A stretch of DNA of 64,000 nt from Pedobacter chinensis (GCF_003339865.1 NZ_QPKV01000006.1:248001-312000), one strand, 5' to 3'; positions 17,262 to 26,727 are shown, counted from the stretch's first letter. Translations and numbers: made by a program. The notes: a model not told the origin generated them from the letters alone.

Positions 17262-19607
17262 ATGAAAAAATTGATATTGGTTGCCCTCGTATCGTTATTA
17301 TTCCAGAATGCTTCCGGACAAATTTATCATGTCTCCGCTTCTGGAAGCGACCGCAATGCCGGATCAAGTACCCAACCCTTTAAAAGTTTATCAAAAGCGA
17401 TCGCTGTTTCAATTTCGCAACAGGGCAAGGCGGTGACGATAGAAATTGCCGGAGGAACTTATCCACTTGAAAAAACCATCAGTATACACTCAGATGATTA
17501 TAAAGCATCATCCCTTCTCATCAGATCCCGTGAAAATGAACATGTCGTGCTTAAAGGATCAGAAAAAATAAACCCAACCTGGAAAACGTTCAGGGGAAAG
17601 ATTCTGTTCAGTAAAATAGATTTGGGAGAAAATTTTGACGATCTCTATTTAGACGGCAAAAAACTGCACATGGCCCGATATCCAAATTTTGACAGTACCG
17701 CGAGGGTGTTTAACGGAACGGCAGGCGATGCATTGGCTGAAGATCGCATCAAAACCTGGGCAGATCCTTCGGGAGGATATATCCATGCATTGCATGAGGG
17801 AGAATGGGGCGATTTTCACTATTTGATTAAGAAAAAAGATGCCGCAGGCCTGTTGGTGTATGAAGGTGGCTGGCAAAACAACCGGCCTGCTAAAATGCAT
17901 GCAGAGCACCGGTATGTAGAGCATATCTTTGAGGAGCTCGATTCGCCCGGAGAGTGGTTTTATAATAAAAAAACAAAAACGCTTTATCTCATCCCTCCCT
18001 CAAATCAGGATGTGAAGAGGGGCACATTTTATATAACCAGACACACTGAACTTATTTCAATCCGTGGAAGCCTGGAAAAACCAGTTCGGCACATTAAAAT
18101 TCAGGGAATTGACTTTACCGAGACTTCCAGAAGCTTCATGCAGGTTCGTGAGCCGCTACTTCGTAGTGACTGGGCCATTCTGCGTAGCGGAGCATTATTT
18201 CTGGAAGGCACGGAGGATGTTAGCGTTACCGACTGCAATTTTTATCAACTTGGTGGCAGCGCAGTATTTCTGAGCCGCTACAATAAGAACGTCAACATAG
18301 TGGACAATCATATTCACGATATCGGCGCCAACGGAGTTGCATTCGTGGGTGATCCTGCCGCGGTACGTTCGCCTGCATTCAGATATGAAGAGTTTGTTCC
18401 TTATGAAAAAATGGACATGGCGCCCGGGCCGATCGGCAAAAACTTTCCGCAAGATTGTTACGCTTCCGGGAACCTTATACATAATACCGGAACCATCGAA
18501 AAGCAGTCTGCCGGTGTGCAGATTTCTATGGCGTCCAAAATTCTTGTGCGTCACAATACCATATACCAGGTTCCACGTGCGGGCATAAACGTGAGCGAAG
18601 GTACCTGGGGAGGGCATATCATAGAATTTAACGAAGTTTTTGACACCGTGCTTGAAACAGGAGATCATGGTGCTTTTAATTCCTGGGGGCGAGACAGGTA
18701 CTGGAGGCCTGAACGCCAGATTGTAGACAGTATTGTTGCAGCGAGGCCCGGAATTGAACTGCTGGATATTATTGATCCCATCATTATCCGAAACAACAGA
18801 TTTCGTTGTGACCATGGCTGGGATATTGACCTGGATGATGGCAGCAGCAATTACCGGATATACAACAATATATGTTTGCGTGGCGGATTAAAACTTAGAG
18901 AAGGTTATAACCGTATTGTAACAAACAACATAATCATCAACAACACCTTTCATCCTCATGTATGGCTCAAAAACAGCAGAGATGAGTTTAGCAGGAACAT
19001 TGTTACAACTGCTTATGCACCAATACTGATGGATAATTGGGGAGCAAAAATTGACAGTAACTATTTCCTCAGCGAGGAAGCCTTGAAAAATAGCCGCATT
19101 GCAAATAATGATGTTAACAGCAATTATGGAGATGCCGGTTTTGTTGATGAACAGAATGGAAATTACAGGCTTAAAATCAATTCTGATGCGTTTTCTGTAG
19201 GATTCAAAAACTTTGATACAGATTTTGGTGTTACCTCGGCCAGGTTGAAAAAAATTGCCAGCAAACCACAGATAGATGCATTGGCTGTTAAAAAACAGCA
19301 CGTTATATCCGATCAGACCGAATGGCTCGGGGCTACCTGCAAGAATATTGAAAACCTGGGAGAACGTTCTGCCGCCGGCCTTCATAATGACAATGGTGTA
19401 TTATTGATCAAACTCTTACCCGGATCAATCGCTGAAAAAAATGGATTTAAAAAAGGGGATGTGGTGATCGGACTGAATAATAATGTAGTCAAAAATGTTA
19501 ACGATCTCCAAAAAATATATCAGGAGATAAGTCTGGAGGGAAAGATAAAAGTGGACATCATGAGAAATCAAAATGCAATGCAGTTGGATATATCCCTGAA
19601 AGATTGA
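17262..19607 (+). CDS. Secreted right-handed beta-helix protein with C-terminal PDZ domain
   Basis: A 781-residue secreted protein. It has a signal peptide (residues 1-19, ending NASG), then YHVSASGSDRNAGSSTQPFK, the usual opening of parallel beta-helix proteins of the pectate-lyase/glycosidase superfamily. A long series of helix coils rich in N-N-x-I (VDNHIHDIGANGVAF, NNIIINNTFHPH) follows. From about residue 690 a PDZ-like domain follows: LIKLLPGSIAEKNGFKKGDVVIGLNN. Such proteins act on plant or microbial polysaccharides, but the enzyme class cannot be fixed. A PDZ tail on a beta-helix enzyme is unusual and may bind a partner or the peptide terminus of a protein. It appears monocistronic. 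Confidence 0.85.
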   Translation: MKKLILVALVSLLFQNASGQIYHVSASGSDRNAGSSTQPFKSLSKAIAVSISQQGKAVTIEIAGGTYPLEKTISIHSDDYKASSLLIRSRENEHVVLKGSEKINPTWKTFRGKILFSKIDLGENFDDLYLDGKKLHMARYPNFDSTARVFNGTAGDALAEDRIKTWADPSGGYIHALHEGEWGDFHYLIKKKDAAGLLVYEGGWQNNRPAKMHAEHRYVEHIFEELDSPGEWFYNKKTKTLYLIPPSNQDVKRGTFYITRHTELISIRGSLEKPVRHIKIQGIDFTETSRSFMQVREPLLRSDWAILRSGALFLEGTEDVSVTDCNFYQLGGSAVFLSRYNKNVNIVDNHIHDIGANGVAFVGDPAAVRSPAFRYEEFVPYEKMDMAPGPIGKNFPQDCYASGNLIHNTGTIEKQSAGVQISMASKILVRHNTIYQVPRAGINVSEGTWGGHIIEFNEVFDTVLETGDHGAFNSWGRDRYWRPERQIVDSIVAARPGIELLDIIDPIIIRNNRFRCDHGWDIDLDDGSSNYRIYNNICLRGGLKLREGYNRIVTNNIIINNTFHPHVWLKNSRDEFSRNIVTTAYAPILMDNWGAKIDSNYFLSEEALKNSRIANNDVNSNYGDAGFVDEQNGNYRLKINSDAFSVGFKNFDTDFGVTSARLKKIASKPQIDALAVKKQHVISDQTEWLGATCKNIENLGERSAAGLHNDNGVLLIKLLPGSIAEKNGFKKGDVVIGLNNNVVKNVNDLQKIYQEISLEGKIKVDIMRNQNAMQLDISLKD

Positions 19608-19844
19608 ACCAATGTTTTCTGACCTACCAATAACAGGCTGCGAAGCTTACTCCAGTAACCCTCTCTCCATTCACAGTTTGGTTCGCATGGAAAAGAAGCT
19701 TGATTGCTAATTGCTGCTTTCAATTATGGGTTGTTTTCATTCTCAACGCAACAATTGTTTTAATTGGTATGATAGGGAAAAGCACCGCACTATACCAGGA
19801 AATGATGCCCTTCCTGTTTTGATTAAAAGCATGTGGGTTCAGTT

Positions 19845-20265
19845 TTATGAATTGCGAATTGATGAGATAAACCTTATCTTCCTGGTAATGTTGTTCACCA
19901 CAGCATGCGTCCCTTGTGCATCATATCTGGACGAAGGGCTTGTGATAACTCTATCTTGACCATATTCTCGCCTAATTGCCCTTAAAGCATCTGCGATAGA
20001 GAAGGCATACATTTTAAATGGTTTGCCATCGATAAGCACCTTTATGTTAGCACTGCCAAGGACAGAAATCGCCCCATTTCCGTCAACATTAATCATCGGA
20101 ACTTTTCTTAGGATATCCGAGGCATCCGGACCAGGCATTTGCAGGCAAGCTTTCTACATTGAAAACGATCCCGTCTATGCGCCGCTCGATGACTGGCCTT
20201 TGACCTCGGATAACGATGGTATTTAGGTTTATAGGTAATCTTTTAGTTAAAGAGTCTGCTTTAAG
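19845..20265 (-). pseudogene. TonB-receptor plug-domain fragment
   Basis: Readable pieces are DSLKADSLTKRLPINLNTIV, RPVIERRIDGIVFNVE and, after a small frame break near 20130, DASDILRKVPMINVDGNGAI, VLGSANIKVLIDGKP and SSRYDAQGTHAVVN. This is the plug of an outer-membrane beta-barrel TonB receptor, of the same family as the intact gene at 7938. Both the N-terminal regulatory domain and the entire barrel are missing. It is a clear leftover of a deleted gene. Confidence 0.8.
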
Positions 20266-20412
20266 AGAATCAGATCTTATCTACCTTTTGCCCCAGGGCA
20301 GAAATATAGTAACAAGATAAAAAAACAGCTAATTTTAGGCATGTGTCTTTTTGTTCAAAATTATTCGGGCCTTTAGTTAACAGAGTTCTCCATGAGCTTT
20401 GGCAAGCTTACC

Positions 20413-20868
20413 TCAATATTTAAGAAACGCAAGTGTCTCGCCTTTGGGAAGTTCATGTGATGCATAATGAAGGCTAAGATCATGATGGGCGTTTCCCTTG
20501 CGCAGTAGTAATAGCTCTTTTATGGCGATGGTCATGGTTTCGTTCGAATGAGTGCCATCGGCAAATGCCCACTTCTTTAACACATTACCTTTGTTCCCCC
20601 TCAATTCAATGCTCCGGGAAGTACCGCCTGTCTTTGTTGTACAATGTGTGTAATTGATGCGCAATTGGTCGCTTTGCTTCGCCCCGGCAAGTTGCAGTAT
20701 TCTCGAACTCAAAGGCTGGTTTACCGCCACTTTTAAAACGAGCTTATTGTTCAGAGAAATCTCGTAACTGTCTAATCCGAATTTTGGTGTGAAACCAAAT
20801 ACGGTAAAGCATAAGGTAATCAGCGTAAACATCTTAATAAACGCATGACTGGATTTAATTTGTTGCAT
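20413..20868 (-). CDS. Hypothetical secreted protein
   Basis: A 151-residue protein starting MQQIKSSHAFIKMFTLITLC, with an apparent signal peptide (basic start, hydrophobic run to about residue 28). The mature part is soluble and beta-rich, with a Cys in YTHCTTKTGG and a charged tail. The frame is open to 20952, but the extra 28 residues are AT-rich leader. I recognise no family. It is divergent from a LytS/LytTR pair, with 220 bases between the two starts. That is a classical position for a target of the LytTR regulator (inference). Confidence 0.65.
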   Translation of the reverse strand: MQQIKSSHAFIKMFTLITLCFTVFGFTPKFGLDSYEISLNNKLVLKVAVNQPLSSRILQLAGAKQSDQLRINYTHCTTKTGGTSRSIELRGNKGNVLKKWAFADGTHSNETMTIAIKELLLLRKGNAHHDLSLHYASHELPKGETLAFLKY

Positions 20869-21088
20869 AGTATAAGTTTTAAATGAAATAATAGAGTTAC
20901 TGCACAATAGTAACTTTAAATGCACCAAAGTGAAAAAATAGTAGACCAACAACCAGAATAATAGACGTCAGTTTTTCGCCGTTTATATTCATCTATTTTT
21001 TAAGCTGTTTGTCGATATAATTTTGACACTTGAATGCTTTTCGTTTCTTTTGAGCGGAAATATACCATTAGCACTAAACCGATAGAAA

Positions 21089-22150
21089 ATGGATATCATA
21101 AACAGGCCGATTAAACTGCCGTTTTCAAATCGCAGCGCCTCAATTAAATATGTATTAATTCATGGCATTTATTGGCTGTTGATCACAGGATTCTTTATTT
21201 TCGAAAAAAAATACCTCATATATAAAGCCAGCATGCCTTATTTCGTAGCATGTGTAACAATGCGAATAGTGCTCCTCATCATCATCGCATACCTTAATCT
21301 CCAATATTTCCTGCCAAGATACCTTCTAAAAAAAAGATACCTGGCCTATTTTATTGCCGTTATCATTTCTGTGATTGTGTATTTAGCGGCCCAAAGTCTA
21401 TTTGATTTTTACCTGTACGGGTACGTAGTAGGCCCTATGCGCACCAGTCATTTAATGGAGGCTTTATCCTATAATTTTTTTAGCACCTTATGGTATCTGG
21501 GGTTGATGCTGTCGCTTAAATTGAGCCTGGACTGGTATGGGCAGCAGCTTACCCTCCAAAAGATCATGGTAGAAAAACTGAACGCAGAGGTTGAGTTTCT
21601 TCGTGCCCAAGTAAACCCACACTTCTTGTTCAACATATTAAATAACCTGTATGCCCTGACGCTTAAAAAATCTGAACTTGCACCAGATGTGGTGCTCAAG
21701 CTATCAGAAATGATGGAATATATGTTGTATGATAGTGTTGATGAAAAAGTTTTGTTAGAAAAAGAAGTTACATACCTTAATAACTATATTTCATTGGAAC
21801 GGCTTCGCTTTAGTGATAAAGCTGCTATTGAACTGAATATAAATGGAGTGTTGAGCGGGCATGAAATTGCCCCACTACTTTTGCTGCCTCTGGTAGAGAA
21901 TGCTTTTAAACATGGGATGAGCAAGCAAACTGAAAATAGCTGGTTAACTGTCGATATTGTGCTGGAAGGGTCAACATTGACAGTTATGGTAAAGAATGCC
22001 AAGCCGTCTTCAGTTACTGGCACAAATAAGGGGGGGATAGGCCTTGAAAATTTACGAAAACGTCTGGAACTGCTATATCCCGATAAACACAACCTTGTGC
22101 TTGAAAACAACCACAATAGCTTTTCGGCCAGACTGATGCTTAAACTGTAA
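21089..22150 (+). CDS. LytS-type sensor histidine kinase
   Basis: A 353-residue kinase with four membrane helices in the first 160 residues, a coiled linker (LTLQKIMVEKLNAEVEFLRA), the phosphoacceptor AQVNPHFLFNILNNLYAL, MMEYMLYDS, and the ATPase lobe with PLLLLPLVENAFKHG and GGIGLENLRKRLELLYP. It is the second of three such kinases in the window and the closest in layout to the one at 13091. The LytTR gene follows after 19 bases on the same strand. Confidence 0.93.
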   Translation: MDIINRPIKLPFSNRSASIKYVLIHGIYWLLITGFFIFEKKYLIYKASMPYFVACVTMRIVLLIIIAYLNLQYFLPRYLLKKRYLAYFIAVIISVIVYLAAQSLFDFYLYGYVVGPMRTSHLMEALSYNFFSTLWYLGLMLSLKLSLDWYGQQLTLQKIMVEKLNAEVEFLRAQVNPHFLFNILNNLYALTLKKSELAPDVVLKLSEMMEYMLYDSVDEKVLLEKEVTYLNNYISLERLRFSDKAAIELNINGVLSGHEIAPLLLLPLVENAFKHGMSKQTENSWLTVDIVLEGSTLTVMVKNAKPSSVTGTNKGGIGLENLRKRLELLYPDKHNLVLENNHNSFSARLMLKL

Positions 22151-22169
22151 ATCAAAACAAATTGAGAAT

Positions 22170-22877
22170 ATGCTAAAAATTGTCGCTATAGATGATGAGC
22201 CGCTTGCACTTGAAGTGATTGAGGGGCACTTAAAAAGAATGGATGATATTCATTCTGTAGCACTGTTTAGAAATGCATCAGATGCGCTGCACCATGTTAA
22301 AAATCAAAAGGTTGATCTATTATTACTAGATATTGAAATGCCCAAAATTACAGGTATTGAATTTCTGAAACAATTGCCAGATCCACCGCTTACTATTTTT
22401 ACAACTGCATACCGCAACTATGCTTTTGAGGGATTTGAGCTCGGTGTGATTGATTTTTTATTAAAGCCGATTTCCTTTGTGAGATTTTCTGCTGCAATGG
22501 ATAAGGTCAGAGATTTTATTACGCTTAAGACACAGGATACACGCCTTGAATCTGGTGAATCTGCCCCGGGATTTATTTTTGTTAAAAGCGGTGTAAAAAG
22601 GATTAAACTTTATTTTGAACAGATCACACATATACAGGGGTTAAAAGATTATGCCATCATTCATACAAAGGAGGAAAAAATTGTGATCAAAGGCTCGATA
22701 AAAATGGTGCAGGATATGTTTCCACAAGCCCTTTTTGTTAGGGTTCACAAATCTTTTTTGGTTGCCAATGCCGTTATTAAAAGGCTTGAACGCAATAGAA
22801 TAGTTATAGAAGACCATCAGATCCCTATAGGAAGGAGTTATCGTGAGGATGTTGAAAAAGTATTGAAGATGCATTGA
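22170..22877 (+). CDS. LytTR-family response regulator
   Basis: A 235-residue regulator. The receiver has IDDEPLALEVIEG, phosphoacceptor Asp in VDLLLLDIEMPKITG and the Lys in DFLLKPISFVRF. The LytTR domain has FIFVKSGVKRIKLYFEQI and FVRVHKSFLVANAVI. It is the partner of the kinase immediately upstream. The divergent secreted-protein gene at 20413-20868 is a natural candidate target. Confidence 0.93.
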   Translation: MLKIVAIDDEPLALEVIEGHLKRMDDIHSVALFRNASDALHHVKNQKVDLLLLDIEMPKITGIEFLKQLPDPPLTIFTTAYRNYAFEGFELGVIDFLLKPISFVRFSAAMDKVRDFITLKTQDTRLESGESAPGFIFVKSGVKRIKLYFEQITHIQGLKDYAIIHTKEEKIVIKGSIKMVQDMFPQALFVRVHKSFLVANAVIKRLERNRIVIEDHQIPIGRSYREDVEKVLKMH

Positions 22878-23069
22878 TGGGGGAAAGAGGGGCAAAGAAC
22901 CATTGAAAGATGACAAATCTCCCGAAATCAAAATGATATGGTTGGATTAATAAATCACTCTACGCTGAATTGCGTGTTTAGGGTACGATGCGAAAATGTT
23001 ACTCTAACGGCAAGTGAGGGGTATGGGTTTATAATGAATTAATTGCTGATTGTTAAAACTGCTCAATAA

Positions 23070-23384
23070 TTATTGTTTCCCAATCTGTATAGATAGCTTT
23101 TCAATTACTTTTCTATGTTTTGCCGTTAATCGTTTCTTGATTACATCGAGATTAGAGTCAATAAACTTCTTTGGTTATTGTGACAGACATGGATTATTAT
23201 CTCCCCATCCTTTTTCATCAAAAAGATTATCCATTTCTCCGGATGCTTTTTCCATAAAATATTTAGAAAGTAAATCCTTGACCTCAACCCACACTTTTTC
23301 CGGATACTGCTTAGAAAACATCCTAGGTAATTCCAATTGTGGCTGGGTAAACTTCCCGGTGGGTAATATATCTTCCACTATCAT
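23070..23384 (-). pseudogene. Small gene split by one in-frame stop
   Basis: The frame starts MIVEDILPTGKFTQPQLELP and runs through EKVWVEVKDLLSKYFMEKAS to a TAA at 23177-23175. It then continues in the same frame with KKFIDSNLDVIKKRLTAKHR and VIEKLSIQIGKQ to a stop at 23070. Both halves are clearly protein-like, so one nonsense codon splits a gene of about 104 codons. The first half resembles small Bacteroidota proteins often paired with PIN-type toxins (weak recollection). The 69-codon first half could still be made. Confidence 0.5.
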
Positions 23385-23779
23385 AATACCTATGCTTTTT
23401 TCAAATTTACAAAACTTGCCGAAACATTCGAAATGTGGGCAACTACGTTCAATTACAGGAGATTTTTTAAAGTGATGGCGAAAGGGCTATGGTTTCGTTT
23501 TCCTACCGATCTCCGTAATTGCCTGCCCTGCATTCCAAAATAGAGATGTTAGTGGCAATGGCAGGACGACCGCAACCGACAGGCAGACACCCGACCAGAT
23601 GACACAAAAAAAAATAAAAAAAGCCGACCACGCAGGAAAAATTTAACCAAAGCCCACCCACCACTTCAAACAATTTGACTGTTTTCGTTGACAAATCACT
23701 TTTGACTAACACAAAAGTCGTTTTGGCTAAATCTGTTTTTTGAAGTCGTTGCAACTTTGCATCAATAAAAGACAGAGAA
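23385..23779. other. Gene-free stretch before the SDR operon
   Basis: No protein-like frame. It includes a locally GC-rich patch (about 23550-23600) with repeated GACAGGCAGACACCCGACC-like composition, unlike the AT-rich flanks. This is probably junction debris of the incoming SDR/AraC island and its promoter. Confidence 0.35.
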
Positions 23780-24694
23780 ATGGAAAAATGGACAACATCA
23801 AATATCCCTCAAAGAAACGAGGGTTTAGCAGTAATAACTGGCAGTACAGAAGGTATTGGATTTGAAGATGCATTAGCATTATCATCAGCAGGATGGAATG
23901 TGATAATGATGGGGCGTAGCCCTCAAAAAGGGGCAGAATCAATTGCTAAGATTCATCAGATTAACCCGAAGGCAAAAGTGAGTTTTGAAAAAATAGACCT
24001 TGCTGATCTATCTTCTATCAAAGCCTTCGCTTCGAAAATGATTTCAAAAGGACAAGCTATCGATCTTCTCATCAATAACGCTGGCGTTATGACGCCACCA
24101 AAACGACTCGAAACTGCCGATGGCTTTGAGTTACAGTTCGGCACAAACCATATCGGTCACTTTGCACTGACAGCACGACTTCTTCCATTATTGCGTAAAT
24201 CACCAGATGCTCGTGTTGTTACCGTTTCAAGTATAGCAAATCGTGAAGGAATAATCAATTTTAATGACCTTCAGTCAAAATCTTCGTATGCTCCAGGGAA
24301 AGCATACAGTCAGGCAAAACTTGCGAACCTGATGTTTGCTTTAGAACTTCAGCGACAAAGTGAAAAGCACGGTTGGGGTATCGTGAGTATGGCTGCCCAT
24401 CCAGGTGTTTCCCGAACAAATCTACTTATTACTGGTGCAGGGCGATGGAGCACCGCAGGAATGGCGAGAACTTTTCTTCCGTTTTTGTTCCAGCCATCTG
24501 CACAAGGAGCCTTGCCAACATTATATGCAGCCACATCTCCAGAGGCCAAAGGAGGTATGTATTATGGACCAAACAAAATGATTGAGACTCGAGGATTTCC
24601 ATCTGTCGCAAAAATACCTGCACAAGCTGAGGATGTAAATGTCTCATTAAGACTATGGGAGATATCGCAAGAGTTGGCTAAAGTTGAATTTTAG
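23780..24694 (+). CDS. Short-chain dehydrogenase/reductase (SDR)
   Basis: A 304-residue NAD(P)-dependent oxidoreductase. It shows the Rossmann motif TGSTEGIG near residue 20, the acidic DLADLSS, NNAG in LLINNAGVMTPPKR, Ser in VVTVSSIANREG, and the catalytic Tyr-Lys in AYSQAKLANLMFA. The layout is that of extended retinol-dehydrogenase-like SDRs. It is the first gene of a five-gene cluster on the same strand, ending in an AraC regulator. The substrate is unknown. In similar clusters of Flavobacteriia-type bacteria these genes travel together and respond to small organic compounds (inference). Confidence 0.9.
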   Translation: MEKWTTSNIPQRNEGLAVITGSTEGIGFEDALALSSAGWNVIMMGRSPQKGAESIAKIHQINPKAKVSFEKIDLADLSSIKAFASKMISKGQAIDLLINNAGVMTPPKRLETADGFELQFGTNHIGHFALTARLLPLLRKSPDARVVTVSSIANREGIINFNDLQSKSSYAPGKAYSQAKLANLMFALELQRQSEKHGWGIVSMAAHPGVSRTNLLITGAGRWSTAGMARTFLPFLFQPSAQGALPTLYAATSPEAKGGMYYGPNKMIETRGFPSVAKIPAQAEDVNVSLRLWEISQELAKVEF

Positions 24695-24778
24695 TACTCC
24701 TATTTTTCAAGCTACTATCGGAAGCATAAAGCATTTAAAGCGCTCAATTTCAATATCGAATTAAAAAAACAAATAAAA

Positions 24779-25213
24779 ATGAAAAAATTACTTTTTGTAG
24801 CTACAATGCTACTTGTATCGGTTGCAACTTTTGCACAAAAATTATCGCCAGACCAAATAGTAGGTGTATGGCAATGTGAAGATTATAAAATAGAGTTTTA
24901 TAAATCGGGCAATACCTATTCGGCTAAATTGTTGTGGTCAAAGAGTATGTTTGAAACTGACGGGAAAACACCTAAAAAAGACAGTAAAAATCCTGACGAG
25001 AAATTAAAAAACCGTTCTATAGAAGGCATTACACACATCACAGGGCTGACCTACAAAAATGGCGAATACATTGACGCTAAATTATACAGCGTAGATGACG
25101 GAAATACTTACAGCCTGAAAGGCGTACTGAAAGATGCAAATAATCTTGAAACAAGGGGTTATAAAGGTATTCCAATGCTTGGAAAAACATACAAATGGAC
25201 TCGTGTAAAATAA
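24779..25213 (+). CDS. DUF2147-family secreted protein
   Basis: A 144-residue protein with a signal peptide (MKKLLFVATMLLVSVATFA) and a DUF2147-type beta-barrel domain: QIVGVWQCEDYKIEFYKSGN, KLLWSKSMFETDGK, NRSIEGITHITGL and a final GKTYKWTRVK. The family is periplasmic and of unknown activity. It lies 84 bases after the SDR gene and 6 bases before the next small membrane-protein gene. Confidence 0.85.
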   Translation: MKKLLFVATMLLVSVATFAQKLSPDQIVGVWQCEDYKIEFYKSGNTYSAKLLWSKSMFETDGKTPKKDSKNPDEKLKNRSIEGITHITGLTYKNGEYIDAKLYSVDDGNTYSLKGVLKDANNLETRGYKGIPMLGKTYKWTRVK

Positions 25214-25219
25214 AATAAT

Positions 25220-25423
25220 ATGAAAAACGACAACAACAAAGACGAACTGTCAAGACTTTGGTCTATGCTTTCACAAATGTTACCACCAATCGGATTTTTC
25301 CTGTATTATAAACACAGAAAACCATTTCCAAACAAAGCAAAAAAGGCATTAAGAAATGCTTTAATTGGTCTTCCGATTGCAATAATATTGGGTTACGTTT
25401 TTAATAATTATATCGTAAAATGA
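25220..25423 (+). CDS. Small one-helix membrane protein
   Basis: A 67-residue protein with a hydrophilic start, a moderately hydrophobic stretch (SQMLPPIGFFLYYKHR) and a C-terminal transmembrane helix (ALIGLPIAIILGYVFNNYIV). It starts 6 bases after the DUF2147 gene, and its stop overlaps the DoxX-like gene by four bases (ATGA). This argues that it is a true gene. I do not recognise a family. Confidence 0.7.
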   Translation: MKNDNNKDELSRLWSMLSQMLPPIGFFLYYKHRKPFPNKAKKALRNALIGLPIAIILGYVFNNYIVK

Positions 25424-25773
25424 TAAAGAACATAATTTCATTAGTGTTGCTGATTGTTTCGGTAGCATTAAGTTTCAAACACGGTTGGGACACTTTTAAC
25501 TACAAGAAAAATCCAGAAACATTAAAAATGTTGAGTGAGTTGGGTATAAGCGAATTGTTTATTCCGTTCTTTGGTGTTTTGACCATTACAGTTGGAGTTT
25601 TATTGCTTATACCCAAAACATTTTTCTTGGGCAACTTACTGAACGCAATGTCAATCATTTTGATTATGGCTCTGGCATTACGGGCAGGAAACTACAAAAT
25701 GGCTTTGATAGAAATTCCGTTTTTAGCATTGCCTTTGATTATGATTTGGCTTAAATATCCGTTTAAAAATTAA
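25420..25773 (+). CDS. DoxX-like four-helix membrane protein
   Basis: A 117-residue protein with four predicted membrane helices (about 3-18, 46-66, 71-90, 96-112), including LFIPFFGVLTITVGVLLLIP and ALIEIPFLALPLIMIW. The pattern is that of DoxX/DoxX-like small membrane proteins. Translation is coupled to the small gene before it (ATGA). The AraC gene starts 14 bases later. Confidence 0.7.
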   Translation: MIKNIISLVLLIVSVALSFKHGWDTFNYKKNPETLKMLSELGISELFIPFFGVLTITVGVLLLIPKTFFLGNLLNAMSIILIMALALRAGNYKMALIEIPFLALPLIMIWLKYPFKN

Positions 25774-25787
25774 AGTAACTTTGTGCA

Positions 25788-26696
25788 ATGGCAAATTCAA
25801 AACCATATAGACTACAATCCATAACGGAAATACATCGTTTAATGGGACTTCCAAAGCCCCAACATCCACTTATCGGCATCATTGATTTGTCGGGACTGAA
25901 AAACAATTCAGATATAAATACCGTGTTATTTGATTTGTATGTCATATCATTAAAACGAGGTTGCGACAAACTTTTTTACGGACAACAGAAATACGATTTT
26001 GACGAAGGCTTAATGGCCTTTTTGTCGCCTGGGCAGATTTTGCGGGGCGAACAAAACGGAGTGCCACCTAAATTGGAAGGTTGGATGTTGTTCATTCACC
26101 CCGACTTTTTATGGGGAACATCATTAGCAAACAAAATGAAGAAGTATGAATATTTTGACTATTCTGTAAACGAAGCCCTGTTTCTTTCTGACAAAGAAGA
26201 AACGCTCATTAACAGCATTGTAGAAAACATCAAAAACGAATATCACGCAAACATTGATAAATTCAGTCAAGACATTATCATTTCACATCTTGAAACGCTT
26301 TTGAATTATGCAGAACGCTTTTACCAACGTCAATTCATAACCCGAAAAATCACTAATCATCAAATCCTTGACCGATTGGAAAAACTACTTTCGGACTACT
26401 TTAACAGTGATGATTTAGTAACAAAAGGTTTGCCGACAGTTCAATACATTTCAGACAATTTGAACGTTTCGCCAACCTATTTGCGTAGTTTGCTCAAAAC
26501 ATTGACAGGACAAAGCACACAGCAACACATACACGACAAGTTGATTGAAAAAGCCAAAGAAAAACTATCAACTACCGATTTGTCCGTAAGCGAAATTGCT
26601 TATGAATTGGGTTTTGAACATTTACAATCGTTTAGCAAACTTTTCAAGACAAAGACCAACGTTTCCCCTTTAGAGTTCAGACAATCGTTTAATTAA
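25788..26696 (+). CDS. AraC-family transcriptional regulator
   Basis: A 302-residue regulator. The N-terminal part is a cupin-like sensing domain (LFYGQQKYDFDEGLMAFLSP). The C-terminal 100 residues have two helix-turn-helix units: VQYISDNLNVSPTYLRSLLK and DLSVSEIAYELGFEHLQSFS, then LFKTKTNVSPLEFRQ, the usual AraC ending. It is the last gene of the SDR/DUF2147/DoxX-like cluster and is probably its regulator (inference). Its base composition and codon use look like the SDR gene and unlike the genes of the first 11 kb, suggesting joint transfer. Confidence 0.92.
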   Translation: MANSKPYRLQSITEIHRLMGLPKPQHPLIGIIDLSGLKNNSDINTVLFDLYVISLKRGCDKLFYGQQKYDFDEGLMAFLSPGQILRGEQNGVPPKLEGWMLFIHPDFLWGTSLANKMKKYEYFDYSVNEALFLSDKEETLINSIVENIKNEYHANIDKFSQDIIISHLETLLNYAERFYQRQFITRKITNHQILDRLEKLLSDYFNSDDLVTKGLPTVQYISDNLNVSPTYLRSLLKTLTGQSTQQHIHDKLIEKAKEKLSTTDLSVSEIAYELGFEHLQSFSKLFKTKTNVSPLEFRQSFN

Positions 26697-26727
26697 AATT
26701 TTCCCCTTCCCCTCTTTTTTATTTTTT

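Noticed and set aside
18195-18815. 206-codon minus-strand frame inside the beta-helix gene
   Set aside because: It lies fully inside a convincing gene and reads as low-quality antisense sequence.
19711-19959. 82-codon plus-strand frame after the beta-helix gene
   Set aside because: It overlaps the TonB plug remnant on the other strand and looks non-coding.
23050-23475. 141-codon plus-strand frame
   Set aside because: The minus strand there encodes clearly more protein-like sequence; this frame is its shadow.
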